DNA of 64,000 bases from assembly GCF_022662375.1 (NCBI RefSeq), contig NZ_JAKNQL010000011.1, positions 161,652 through 225,651 on the forward strand. Reading direction: 5' to 3'. Positions 48,738 to 56,589 of the stretch are shown here, one piece after another. The notes beneath the pieces are model-generated. The model searched no databases. It saw nothing but the letters and a program-made list of their open reading frames with translations, and was not told the origin of the DNA. The translations under genes were made by a program, and so were the position numbers. The first letter of the stretch is position 1; each line of letters starts with the position of its first letter. The DNA comes from Pseudomonas sp. CROZ-RG-20F-R04-15. GTDB taxonomy: Bacteria; Pseudomonadota; Gammaproteobacteria; Pseudomonadales; Pseudomonadaceae.

Positions 48738-49217
48738 TTAGCGCCGACGGAACAACGGGCGTGGCTCGATCACCGAACGCCCATACAACACGCTCATCCC
48801 GGCCAATCCTTTCAACGCATCCTCGGCAGATTTGTCCTCACGTACCGCAAAACTGTCGAACCCGCACTGGCGCATATGGCTGAGCTGATCACGCAATACA
48901 TCGCCAATCGCACGCAACTCACCTGCCCAGCCGAACCGACTGCGCAGCAGATAAGCCTGGCTATATGCACGGCCGTCGCGAAAACTCGGAAAATCCAGCG
49001 CAATCAGCGGCAACGAGCTCAGCCACGGCACCAGACTTTCGACCTCATCATCCGGGCCGAGCCACACGGCATGAGTCGACGGCGATTGCAGCCAATGCGC
49101 CAGCGGCAGCATCAACAACCCGTCAGGCCTCGGCGTCGAAGGCTCACGCAGCAGCGTCCATGGGTCATCCGCGACTATCCGCGCCACGCCCTGCTCCAGC
49201 CGCAACAGATTGTTCAT
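48738..49217 (-). CDS. DUF934 family protein (PA4129-like)
   Basis: 159 residues with the DUF934 pattern LPLALDFPSFRDGRAYSQAY-like (here PLIALDFPSFRDGRAYSQAY) and LRSRFGWAGELRAIGDVLRDQL, then QCGFDSFAVREDKSAEDALKG. DUF934 proteins are found next to sulfite reductase hemoproteins and are thought to assist them. The start overlaps the reductase stop by 4 bases. With the reductase it corresponds to PA4129-PA4130, or to PA1837-PA1838; the shared promoter motif favours the first. Confidence 0.9.
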   Translation of the reverse strand: MNNLLRLEQGVARIVADDPWTLLREPSTPRPDGLLMLPLAHWLQSPSTHAVWLGPDDEVESLVPWLSSLPLIALDFPSFRDGRAYSQAYLLRSRFGWAGELRAIGDVLRDQLSHMRQCGFDSFAVREDKSAEDALKGLAGMSVLYGRSVIEPRPLFRRR

Positions 49218-50887
49218 GCCGTGGCCTCCAGGGTCTTCGGATAGACCCGTTCCCTGAACGGCTCCAGGCCAATGCGCGCCACGGTGTCGACGAACAATTC
49301 CTCGTGCTCGCGATAGCGCACGAAGGTGCCGATGATCCGCTCGATCACCTGCGGCACTTCAGCGGCGCTGAACGACGGGCCGATGACTTTGCCCAGCGCG
49401 CTGTGTTTGCCTTGGGCGCCGCCGAGGGTGATCTGATACCACTCGCTGCCGTTCTTATCGACGCCCAGAATGCCGATATTGCCGATGTGGTGATGGCCGC
49501 AAGCGTTCATGCAGCCGGAGATATTCAGGCTGATATCGCCCAGATCATGCAGGTAATCGAGGTTGTCGAAGCGCGCCTGAATCGCCTGGGCGATCGGGAT
49601 CGATTTGGCGTTGGCCAACGCGCAGAAATCGCCACCCGGGCAGGCAATGATGTCAGTGAGCAAGCCAACGTTGGCGCTGCCCAGATCGTGTTTGCACGCC
49701 AGTTGCCACAGCGCGTAAAGGTCGTTTTTCGCCACGTCGGGCAGGACGATGTTCTGCTCATGGGCGATACGAATCTCGCCAAACCCGAAACGCTGCGACC
49801 AGTCGGCCACCGCCAGCATCTGCACACCGGTCACATCTCCCGGCGGCGAAGCCATGCCCGGTTTGGTCGACAGCACCACGCTGGTGTAACCCGGCACCTT
49901 GTGCGGCTGCACGTTGCGCGCAACCCAACGGGCGAACGCCGGGCTTTCCGCCAGACGCGTGCCGAAGTCCAGATCGGTGTCGGCCAAGGTGTGATAAACC
50001 GGCGGCACGAAGGCACTGGCGACCCGCTGAAATTCGGCCTCGGTCAGTTGCGCCGGGCCGTCCTTGAGGTGCTGCCATTCCTCTTCGACTTCCTTGGCAA
50101 ACGCCTCGATACCCAGTGCCTTGACCAGAATCTTGATCCGCGCCTTGTACTTGTTATCGCGCCGGCCGTGCCGGTTGTACACGCGCAAAACCGCTTCGAC
50201 GTAGGACAGCAAATGTTGCCACGGCAAGCCTTCACGGATCTGCAAACCGAGAATCGGCGTGCGCCCCAGACCACCGCCGACGATCACTCGCAGGAGCATC
50301 TGCCCGTCGCGACCGGGATAAAGATACAGGCCGATGTCATGCATCATGATCGCCGCGCGATCCTGCTTCGCCGAGCAGATGGCGATCTTGAATTTGCGCG
50401 GTAGGAAGAGGAATTCCGGGTTGATCGTCGACCACTGCCGCAGGATTTCGGCCAACGGGCGCGGGTCGATCAGTTCGTCCGCCGCGACCCCGGCGAACGC
50501 CTCGGTGGTGATGTTGCGCACGCAGTTGCCGGAGGTCTGGATCGCATGCATGTTGACCTGCGCCAGACGTTCGAGGATGTCCGGCACGTCGCTCAGTTCG
50601 ATCCAGTTGAACTGCATGTTCTGTCGCGTGGTGAAGTGGCCATAACCGCGATCGTAGTCGCTGGCGATGCTCGCCAGCGTGCGCATCTGCTCGGCGCTCA
50701 GCGTGCCGTAGGGAATCGCCACGCGCAGCATGTAGGCGTGCTTTTGCATGTACAGGCCGTTTTGCAGACGCAGCGGCAGAAATTCCTCTTCGCTCAGTTC
50801 CCCGGCCATGAAGCGCTCGACCTGATCGCGAAACTGCGCGACGCGCTCGAACACCAGCGCCCGGTCGTAATCATCGTATTGATACAT
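49214..50887 (-). CDS. Nitrite/sulfite reductase hemoprotein (PA4130-like)
   Basis: 557 residues with two ferredoxin-reductase-like half domains. Siroheme/[4Fe-4S] cysteines are in CPGGDFCALANAKS (near 413) and ISGCMNACGHHHIGNIG (near 456). The siroheme-binding region reads TSGNCVRNITTE. It reduces sulfite to sulfide or nitrite to ammonia. The N-terminus MYQYDDYDRALVFERV differs from what I recall of the biosynthetic CysI, suggesting the PA4130-type paralogue of the cyanide-inducible cluster; making sulfide, which detoxifies or replaces, is one hypothesis. It has a leader of about 130 bases containing a perfect 38-bp REPIN stem. Confidence 0.9.
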   Translation of the reverse strand: MYQYDDYDRALVFERVAQFRDQVERFMAGELSEEEFLPLRLQNGLYMQKHAYMLRVAIPYGTLSAEQMRTLASIASDYDRGYGHFTTRQNMQFNWIELSDVPDILERLAQVNMHAIQTSGNCVRNITTEAFAGVAADELIDPRPLAEILRQWSTINPEFLFLPRKFKIAICSAKQDRAAIMMHDIGLYLYPGRDGQMLLRVIVGGGLGRTPILGLQIREGLPWQHLLSYVEAVLRVYNRHGRRDNKYKARIKILVKALGIEAFAKEVEEEWQHLKDGPAQLTEAEFQRVASAFVPPVYHTLADTDLDFGTRLAESPAFARWVARNVQPHKVPGYTSVVLSTKPGMASPPGDVTGVQMLAVADWSQRFGFGEIRIAHEQNIVLPDVAKNDLYALWQLACKHDLGSANVGLLTDIIACPGGDFCALANAKSIPIAQAIQARFDNLDYLHDLGDISLNISGCMNACGHHHIGNIGILGVDKNGSEWYQITLGGAQGKHSALGKVIGPSFSAAEVPQVIERIIGTFVRYREHEELFVDTVARIGLEPFRERVYPKTLEATA

Positions 50888-50920
50888 GCCACTGCCACCT
50901 CATCAGGACGCACACAATTC

Positions 50921-51012
50921 CTGTAGGAGTGAGCCTGCTCGCGATAGCGGTGTGTCAGGCAACTGAGATGTTGACTGACACACCGCTATCGCGAGCAGGC
51001 TCACTCCTACAG
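50921..51012. repeat. Perfect 38-bp inverted repeat (REPIN) in the reductase 5' leader
   Basis: Left arm 50921-50958 begins CTGTAGGAGTGAGCCTGCTC and is matched base for base by the right arm 50975-51012, with a 16-base loop. It is a variant of the family 2 REP. It lies between the predicted minus-strand start near 51020 and the reductase ATG at 50887, so it would be transcribed as a very stable hairpin. Confidence 0.92.
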
Positions 51013-51023
51013 TTTTCTTCAGA

Positions 51024-51062
51024 GCACTATGACGATGCAGCGCAGCACGTTACAGATTCACC
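51024..51062 (-). promoter_or_regulatory. Reductase-DUF934 promoter sharing the ccoG/ccoN motif
   Basis: Read on the minus strand from 51062: GGTGAATCTGTAACG at the left and GTCATAGTGC at the right. This matches TGA(G/A)(T/C)CTGT(T/A) and the CATAGT -10 of the ccoG promoter at the same spacing. Predicted start near 51020. Confidence 0.5.
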
Positions 51063-51141
51063 TGAGGCGATAAAAACCGTATCAGGGCGCGGCAGAACGC
51101 CGCAGTCAGCACCTCCATCTGATCCGCACAAATGATCAATT

Positions 51142-51180
51142 CCTGAGCCTGTTTTGTTTCTGACGGGGTTTCTACAGTGC
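51142..51180 (+). promoter_or_regulatory. ccoN promoter sharing the ccoG motif
   Basis: CCTGAGCCTGTTTTG at the left and TCTACAGTGC at the right, same order and spacing as at 7442-7480. TACAGT (51173-51178) is the likely -10. The 349-base divergent region 50888-51236 is explained by this site, the opposing site at 51024-51062 and the REPIN. Confidence 0.6.
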
Positions 51181-51236
51181 AGCTCATGCCAGACCGGGTG
51201 GCCTGGCAAGACTTTGCAACCGTGGATGAACTGACC

Positions 51237-52664
51237 ATGAGTACAGCAACAATCGGACAGGCTTATAACTACAAGGTCGTCCGCCAATTCGTCATTGCGA
51301 CCATTTTCTGGGGTGTGGTGGGCATGGCGATGGGCGTGTTGATCGCCTCGCAACTGGTCTGGCCAGAGATGAACCTCGACCTGCCGTGGACCACCTTCGG
51401 CCGCTTGCGCCCGCTGCACACCAGCCTGGTGATTTTCGGTTTCGCCGGCAGCGCGCAATTTGCCGCCAGTTATTACGCGGTGCAGCGGACCTGCCAGGTG
51501 CGGCTGTATTCAGACAAACTCGCGGCGTTCACTTTCTGGGGCTGGCAATCGGTGATCGTGATCATGCTGATCACCCTGCCGATGGGCTACACCACCACCA
51601 AGGAATACGCCGAAATCGAATTCTCCGGCGCGGTGTGGATGGCCGTCGTTTGGGTGGCCTACGCCGTGGTGTTCTTCACCACCGTGGTGCAACGCAAGAC
51701 CAAGCACATCTACGTCGGCAACTGGTTTTTCGGCGCGTTCATTCTGGTGATCGCCATGTTGCACGTGGTCAATCACCTGTCGATTCCGGTGGACTGGTTC
51801 AAATCCTATCCGGTGTACTCCGGCGCCACCGACGCGATGGTGCAGTGGTGGTATGGGCACAACGCGGTGGGCTTCTTCCTGACCACCGGGTTCCTCGGGA
51901 TGATGTATTACTTCGTGCCGAAACAGGTCAATCGCCCGGTGTATTCGTATCGCCTGTCGATCGTGCATTTCTGGGCGCTGATCACCCTGTACATCTGGGC
52001 CGGCCCGCACCATTTGCACTACACCGCGCTGCCGGACTGGGCGCAGTCACTGGGCATGGCCATGTCGTTGATCCTGCTGGCGCCGAGCTGGGGCGGGATG
52101 ATCAACGGCATGATGACCTTGTCCGGCGCCTGGCATAAGTTGCGCACCGACCCGATTCTGCGCTTTCTCGTGCTGTCGCTGGCGTTCTACGGCATGTCGA
52201 CCTTTGAGGGGCCGATGATGGCGATCAAAACGGTCAATGCCCTCTCCCACTACACCGACTGGACCATCGGCCATGTACACGCCGGGGCGTTGGGCTGGGT
52301 GGCGATGATCACCTTCGGCGCGACCTATCACATGGTGCCGAAAGTGTTTGGCCGCGAGCAGATGTACAGCACGCCGCTGATCAACCTGCACTTCTGGCTG
52401 GCCACGATTGGCACGGTGTTGTACATCGCCTCGATGTGGGTCAACGGCATCACCCAGGGCCTGATGTGGCGGGCGATCAACGAGGACGGCACGCTGACCT
52501 ATTCGTTTGTCGAAGCGCTGCAGGCCAGTCACCCGGGGTTCATCGTACGTTTTGCCGGCGGGGTGTTCTTTCTTACCGGCATGTTGCTGATGGCTTACAA
52601 CGTGTGGCGTACGGTTCGAGTGGCGGACGTGGCAATGGCCCACCGTGAAGCGCAGATCGCCTGA
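51237..52664 (+). CDS. ccoN4: Orphan cbb3-type cytochrome oxidase catalytic subunit (CcoN4-like)
   Basis: 475 residues with twelve membrane helices. Haem and CuB ligands are all visible: LRPLHTSLVIFGF, WWYGHNAVGFF (His near 207), the cross-linked Tyr and His pair in LYIWAGPHHLHY (His near 257-258) and IGHVHAGALGW. It is a full catalytic subunit. No ccoO or ccoP is present, so it must borrow them from another operon, as reported for CcoN4 of P. aeruginosa, which supports respiration in the presence of cyanide. The start MSTATIGQAYNYKVV is chosen over a 20-codon extension by family similarity; the ribosome binding site is weak. Confidence 0.92.
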   Translation: MSTATIGQAYNYKVVRQFVIATIFWGVVGMAMGVLIASQLVWPEMNLDLPWTTFGRLRPLHTSLVIFGFAGSAQFAASYYAVQRTCQVRLYSDKLAAFTFWGWQSVIVIMLITLPMGYTTTKEYAEIEFSGAVWMAVVWVAYAVVFFTTVVQRKTKHIYVGNWFFGAFILVIAMLHVVNHLSIPVDWFKSYPVYSGATDAMVQWWYGHNAVGFFLTTGFLGMMYYFVPKQVNRPVYSYRLSIVHFWALITLYIWAGPHHLHYTALPDWAQSLGMAMSLILLAPSWGGMINGMMTLSGAWHKLRTDPILRFLVLSLAFYGMSTFEGPMMAIKTVNALSHYTDWTIGHVHAGALGWVAMITFGATYHMVPKVFGREQMYSTPLINLHFWLATIGTVLYIASMWVNGITQGLMWRAINEDGTLTYSFVEALQASHPGFIVRFAGGVFFLTGMLLMAYNVWRTVRVADVAMAHREAQIA

Positions 52665-52682
52665 GGCAGGGAGCCGAACGTG

Positions 52683-52901
52683 ATGGATATTTTCTTCAAT
52701 GTGCTGGGGGTGGTGTTTCTGTGGCTGGCGGTGGAGTACTGCTTGCGGCGGGAGACAGCAGAGAGTCTGGATGAGGCAAGCATGGTGCCGTTTGCCGATG
52801 ACCCCGAGGTGGCGCGACGGGTTGAGCTGGCCACTGGTAAAACCGTGAACGCGGTGGCGCCGGAGGTGGCGAAGCCGGGGTGGGTCAATCTGGAGATGTG
52901 A
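52683..52901 (+). CDS. ccoQ4: CcoQ-like small subunit (PA4134-like)
   Basis: About 73 residues. One membrane helix at the N-terminus (IFFNVLGVVFLWLAVEYCL) is followed by a short polar tail (RRETAESLDEASMVPFADDPEVARR), the usual shape of CcoQ. It follows ccoN by 18 bases, with AGGGAG upstream; a GTG immediately before the ATG is equally well placed. It may stabilise the hybrid oxidase. Confidence 0.85.
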   Translation: MDIFFNVLGVVFLWLAVEYCLRRETAESLDEASMVPFADDPEVARRVELATGKTVNAVAPEVAKPGWVNLEM

Positions 52902-52919
52902 GGGGTGTCAGGTGGGTTG

Positions 52920-53304
52920 CCCTCACCCTAGCCCTCTCCCAGAGGGAGAGGGAACTGACCGAGTTGATTGTTCGAGTTACGTCGACCTGAAATATCCAAG
53001 GTGAATGCAATCTCAAAACCAATGGAGATCGGCTCCCTTTCCCCCTCGCCCGCGGAGGGAGAGGGAATTGATCGAGTCGTTTGTTCGGGTTACGTCGACC
53101 TGAAATATCAAGATGAACTCAGGTTTTGAACAGCACTCGGTCTGCTCCCTTTCCCCCCTCGCCCCCTTGGGAGAGAGCGAACTGACCAAGGTATGTTTTC
53201 GGGTACACCGACCTGAAATATTCAGTCGAACTCAGGTTTTGGCCATCCCCCAATCGGCTCCCTTTCCCCTCGCCCCCTTGGGGGAGAGGGCTGGGGTGAG
53301 GGGG
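52920..53304. repeat. Tandem array of composite family 4 repeats
   Basis: Three successive units, each with a GGGAGAGGGAACTGACCGAG-type segment, then (TA)CGTCGACCTGAAATAT and a spacer leading to CTCCCTTTCCCC. The outer ends CCTCACCCTAGCCCTCTCCC and GGAGAGGGCTGGGGTGAGGG close the array. It fills the 416 bases between ccoQ and the next gene; nothing coding is seen. The sub-units have diverged from one another. Confidence 0.82.
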
Positions 53305-53317
53305 TTAGCCTTTGATC

Positions 53318-53809
53318 TTAACCGCGCTCGCGCGGGATCAAACTCTGCAACTGCTGGGCGAGGAAGTTGGCGTCGAAGACAAACGTATCCGGATCCTTCA
53401 GTCCATTGGTCTTGCGCCACTGCCACTCGCCATTTGGCAGGCCAACCAACGAAATGCTGCCATAGCGCGCCGCCGTCAGCCCCATAACCGCAAGCGAGAT
53501 CTGCCCCGCGCTGCCCATCACATCCGGCACGAACTCCACCGGTTTGCCGGCAATCACAATGCTCAGCTTTTCTGTTTTGAAGGTCGAAGTTTCCACCGGC
53601 GTGCTCGGCCCGAACGCAACATAAGCCTCACGACTCACCTCCAGCAGACTCGGTGCCTGCACCGGTTCCAGCCATTGCTGAATATCGCCGAACAGCGCGG
53701 TAATCCGTGTGGCCCATGTCGCCGACTGCGTCTCGAACAGTTGTTTCTTGTGCGCTTCACTCTCGGCGTAGTGACGAAGCATTTCGCCCAGTTGCTGTAT
53801 GTCGTTCAT
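53318..53809 (-). CDS. Conserved hypothetical protein
   Basis: 163 residues starting MNDIQQLGEMLRHYAESEAHKKQLFETQS. No signal peptide or membrane helix. A helical N-terminus leads to a beta-rich domain (LSIVIAGKPVEFVPDVMGSAG; ISLVGLPNGEWQWRKTNGL) and ends FVFDANFLAQQLQSLIPRERG. I do not recognise a family. AGGAG 7 bases upstream fixes the ATG over a TTG two codons earlier. Intact codon use and a good start suggest a real gene. Confidence 0.75.
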   Translation of the reverse strand: MNDIQQLGEMLRHYAESEAHKKQLFETQSATWATRITALFGDIQQWLEPVQAPSLLEVSREAYVAFGPSTPVETSTFKTEKLSIVIAGKPVEFVPDVMGSAGQISLAVMGLTAARYGSISLVGLPNGEWQWRKTNGLKDPDTFVFDANFLAQQLQSLIPRERG

Positions 53810-53906
53810 GAGCAAGCTCCTCGATTGGCCTATGAGTACGGATAGTGGCAGATCGACCGGCCTACGTACGTTTAAGTCATCATCCCGTCCTCCTTTATCG
53901 AGCCCT

Positions 53907-53925
53907 TTAACCGACAGACGGTTAA
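53907..53925. promoter_or_regulatory. TTAACCG-N5-CGGTTAA dyad
   Basis: A perfect 7-bp inverted repeat, 16 bases left of the lux-box-like palindrome. It lies in the 236-base divergent gap between the hypothetical gene and the lipoprotein gene. It could be a repressor site for either; no partner copy was found in the window. Confidence 0.3.
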
Positions 53926-53940
53926 AATAAGCGAAAATAC

Positions 53941-53956
53941 CTGTCAGTTCTGACAG
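53941..53956. promoter_or_regulatory. lux-box-like palindrome upstream of lipoprotein gene 1
   Basis: CTGTCAGTTCTGACAG, an 7+7 inverted repeat differing only at the centre from the sites at 59411-59434 and 63715-63736. Its flank GTGCGC is shared too. It is 89 bases upstream of the ATG at 54046. Confidence 0.6.
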
Positions 53957-54045
53957 TGCGCCGGCCTGCTAAGTTAGCGTTTAATTCATCAGCGAGGTGA
54001 AGTGCAGCAGAGACGACAAACGGCCGAAACGCAGGGAGCAGCAAA

Positions 54046-54981
54046 ATGAAAATTTTATTTCTTTCAGTTTCAATCGCATTGCTGCTTGGCTGTGCTCACA
54101 CGACTACACCGCCACAGAACCAGCCAGTTACCAGCAGTAATGCAAATAGCGCCCTGACCGGACCGCAAGTCGTCGAGTGGTTGAATACCCTTTATAACTC
54201 GAAATTTCAGAACTGCCATGAATCAGCCAACCAGCCCGCCTTCCTGTGTTCGGGGATAATTCTTCGAGTCACTGATAAACAGCCAGGCGAGACTCATCAC
54301 GTCTGGAACCCCAGCCCGACGTCCGTCAAGAATGGTGGAGTCTACTTCTCTTACCTGAGAGCAGACTCCAAATACGGTCGACTGGCCTGGGGCCATGGCA
54401 ACGGATTCATGCTGTACCCGATTTTCGGCGCCCCGCAAGACAAGGTCGATCTCGATGTGTTGTGTTCATTTCCAATCGATGGCTGGACCTGGAACCGCAC
54501 CACACCTTGCGGTCATCACGCCTCATACCCTACCACCAGCCAGCGTTGCCAGAGTTCAGGAGTGTCCACCGCCGAACAGTGGAAAAACGTCTGGGACAAC
54601 TCCCCCAACAGCCACCACATTCGCCAATGCGGCTTCGATGTTTCAGAGGCGACCGGCAAGCCGGCCGCAGTGCCGTTCTACCAGTCGGTAAGAGCGCGTG
54701 GAATGTTGAGTCAGAACCCCACGCATTTCACTGAACAGAATGAAGTCGTGGTCAAGACATGGCCACAAAATCTGCAAGACACCCTACCGCTCATGGCGTT
54801 CTTCTTTATCGCCGGTGGCAGCAATGCCGGCCTGCCGGAAGCCCAAGGCAACCAGCAGGATTTCTACAATTCCACCACCCGAAGAATCTGGGTGCCGGTC
54901 ATCCGTTTGTTTCCTCCCTCGACCCCCACCAGCGAGGCCACGTTCCAGTACGTCGAGTCCGATCAACTGGTCAAGCCTTGA
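54046..54981 (+). CDS. Halovibrin-like lipoprotein, copy 1
   Basis: 311 residues. The lipobox is LLGC with Cys16. Blocks shared with the copy at 56590 are QPAFLCSGIILRVT, WNPSPTSVKNGGVYFSYLRA, RLAWGHGNGFMLYPIF, QCGFDVSEATGKPAAVPFYQ, TEQNEVVVKTWPQ and QQDFYNSTTRRIWVPVIRLF. This pattern resembles Pseudomonas proteins annotated as halovibrin HvnA/HvnC-like; Vibrio halovibrins are secreted NAD glycohydrolases. The family link is from memory, so the activity is inference. GGGAGCAGCAAA precedes the ATG. Preceded by a lux-box-like palindrome; a duplicate 3' remnant follows the stop. Confidence 0.7.
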   Translation: MKILFLSVSIALLLGCAHTTTPPQNQPVTSSNANSALTGPQVVEWLNTLYNSKFQNCHESANQPAFLCSGIILRVTDKQPGETHHVWNPSPTSVKNGGVYFSYLRADSKYGRLAWGHGNGFMLYPIFGAPQDKVDLDVLCSFPIDGWTWNRTTPCGHHASYPTTSQRCQSSGVSTAEQWKNVWDNSPNSHHIRQCGFDVSEATGKPAAVPFYQSVRARGMLSQNPTHFTEQNEVVVKTWPQNLQDTLPLMAFFFIAGGSNAGLPEAQGNQQDFYNSTTRRIWVPVIRLFPPSTPTSEATFQYVESDQLVKP

Positions 54982-54997
54982 ATCCCGGTCAAAGCGA

Positions 54998-55051
54998 ACA
55001 GTTACCGCCGACGCGCAGTTCATCTACACCGCGGCCGACCAGGTCAAATAA
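54998..55051 (+). pseudogene. 3' remnant of a third halovibrin-like gene
   Basis: Codons reading TVTADAQFIYTAADQVK then stop align with the C-termini of the two intact copies (ATFQYVESDQLVKP and ATFTYVAADQEVTR). They begin 16 bases after the stop of copy 1, so this is the tail of a lost copy left by recombination between repeats. Confidence 0.6.
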
Positions 55052-55106
55052 CTCAGGCAGCAGGTTTTAGATATAGACGTCTGTTGCAAGCCATGGGACG
55101 TACATA

Positions 55107-56510
55107 ATGCACACTCGAACCGATATTGCTCACACGCTGGATATTGACCCGGTACAGATTCCGGGCTGGGTTTCACCCGTGGACCACGCAGAAAGTCCCC
55201 ACGGTGGAATACCACTCTCACTGGTCAGCAATGGACACATCCAGTTGCTCATAGACCCATGGTTGAATCAGAGTCCCTTTGACGCGGCCCATGTATTGCT
55301 TAACGACTCGGAAACCTCGGTCGTTCACAAGATCATTCAGCCAGGCGAAGAGAACAAACGGTTCACACTGGATTTGCCCGCAGCATATCTTCCCGACGGC
55401 ATCAATTTACTGCGTCTTCAAGTAATCCGGATCGGTCAACCCCTTCCCGCAACATCGGAGCCGCTGAAAGTCCTCTACAACACCCCACGCCCTGGTGGAG
55501 ACGTCGCGGGCAATGGGGACAACCCGAATCTGATGATGACGCTGCCGGCCGACGTCATTGCCGACGGGGTAAATGCCGAACGAGCAGCCAAAGGTGTATT
55601 GGTCACGCTGAACTACGTTTTCATGCGGGAAAAGGACGTCATCACAGTCTCTCGTGACGGTCGTGATAGAGCGCATACGGTAACCGCCGCACAAGCATCT
55701 GCGGGCCGTGTGGTGATGACATTGGTCGCCAGCGATTTCTGGCAAGACAACCCGAAATTTGCCCTGCGTTTCAGAGTCACCGACCAACTCGGTAACGCAG
55801 CGGGTCCACAGGCTTTCTGGTCAAAGGTCACCCCGGTTGATGTGCATATACGCGAAGAACCGGAGCCGGAACTGGATCTGCTCAAACCGAAAGTACTCGA
55901 GGCCAGGGAAGCCGGCGGCACGGTGCTGAATTTCGAAAAGGATTTTTACACCGCCGAGTTTGCCACGGTTGAAGTCAACTACATCGGTTCACAACCACGT
56001 CAGACGGTTAGAGTTAAATGGTTGGGCCGTAACTTCACCTATTTCCCTGAGATCCAGACCGTCACAACAGCCGGGCAAACGTTGCGCTTCCGGATTCCAC
56101 GCCTGGAGGTCATCGACATCATCGGCGGCAGTCGTGGCGAGGTGAGTTATACCGTCAGAAAACCCGACACAACTGTAGACATTCCCTCTCGTGATCTGGA
56201 TCTGACGGTCACCCAGCAAAAATACGTGCTAGGCCAGCCCACCATCAATAAGGACATGAACAATCTGAGGGTTTACTACCCGGACCAAGGCATTGTTGGG
56301 CTCTACACGGTACGCATGGCGTTGCATGGCGTCTTTGTTCGCTATGGCGACGAGATCAATATCGTCGAACCGTCATATACCAATATCCCCATCCCATCCG
56401 CCTGGATCGCCGAAAACCGCGGACGCTCCGTAATCTTCAATTACACGTTGAACCGCACCGGGGCCAGTGAGCCACTGATCTTTTCGTGGTGCTTGAGGCT
56501 GACGCTTTAA
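55107..56510 (+). CDS. Ig-like array protein (467 aa)
   Basis: No signal peptide or membrane segment. About four beta-sandwich units: LPAAYLPDGINLLRLQVIRIGQ, ADGVNAERAAKGVLVTLNYVF, FRVTDQLGNAAGPQAFWS, and VSYTVRKPDTTVDIPSRDL. Similar blocks occur in the 997-residue protein at 59493 (NVFYELRKPDN; TVYDQLNNSADPDAQWSKP), so the two are related, although the NTVLxLxPPK N-terminal segment is missing here. I infer an adhesin- or toxin-associated structural role; its export route is not visible. It sits between the two halovibrin-like genes. The start lacks a strong ribosome binding site. Confidence 0.7.
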   Translation: MHTRTDIAHTLDIDPVQIPGWVSPVDHAESPHGGIPLSLVSNGHIQLLIDPWLNQSPFDAAHVLLNDSETSVVHKIIQPGEENKRFTLDLPAAYLPDGINLLRLQVIRIGQPLPATSEPLKVLYNTPRPGGDVAGNGDNPNLMMTLPADVIADGVNAERAAKGVLVTLNYVFMREKDVITVSRDGRDRAHTVTAAQASAGRVVMTLVASDFWQDNPKFALRFRVTDQLGNAAGPQAFWSKVTPVDVHIREEPEPELDLLKPKVLEAREAGGTVLNFEKDFYTAEFATVEVNYIGSQPRQTVRVKWLGRNFTYFPEIQTVTTAGQTLRFRIPRLEVIDIIGGSRGEVSYTVRKPDTTVDIPSRDLDLTVTQQKYVLGQPTINKDMNNLRVYYPDQGIVGLYTVRMALHGVFVRYGDEINIVEPSYTNIPIPSAWIAENRGRSVIFNYTLNRTGASEPLIFSWCLRLTL

Positions 56511-56589
56511 GCGATCTCGAAATCAACGCAAGCCTCACTATCAAAAGCAGCTCCACCAAGTTGTCTTTAACAAAGACACGGAGACAGTC

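Noticed and set aside
49214..50887. Naming the reductase as the biosynthetic CysI
   Set aside because: The N-terminus and the shared promoter with ccoG/ccoN fit the PA4130-type paralogue better, so no cysI symbol was given.
53113..53487. Plus-strand ORF in the tandem repeat region
   Set aside because: It consists mainly of translated family 4 repeat sequence and ends over the antisense of a better gene.
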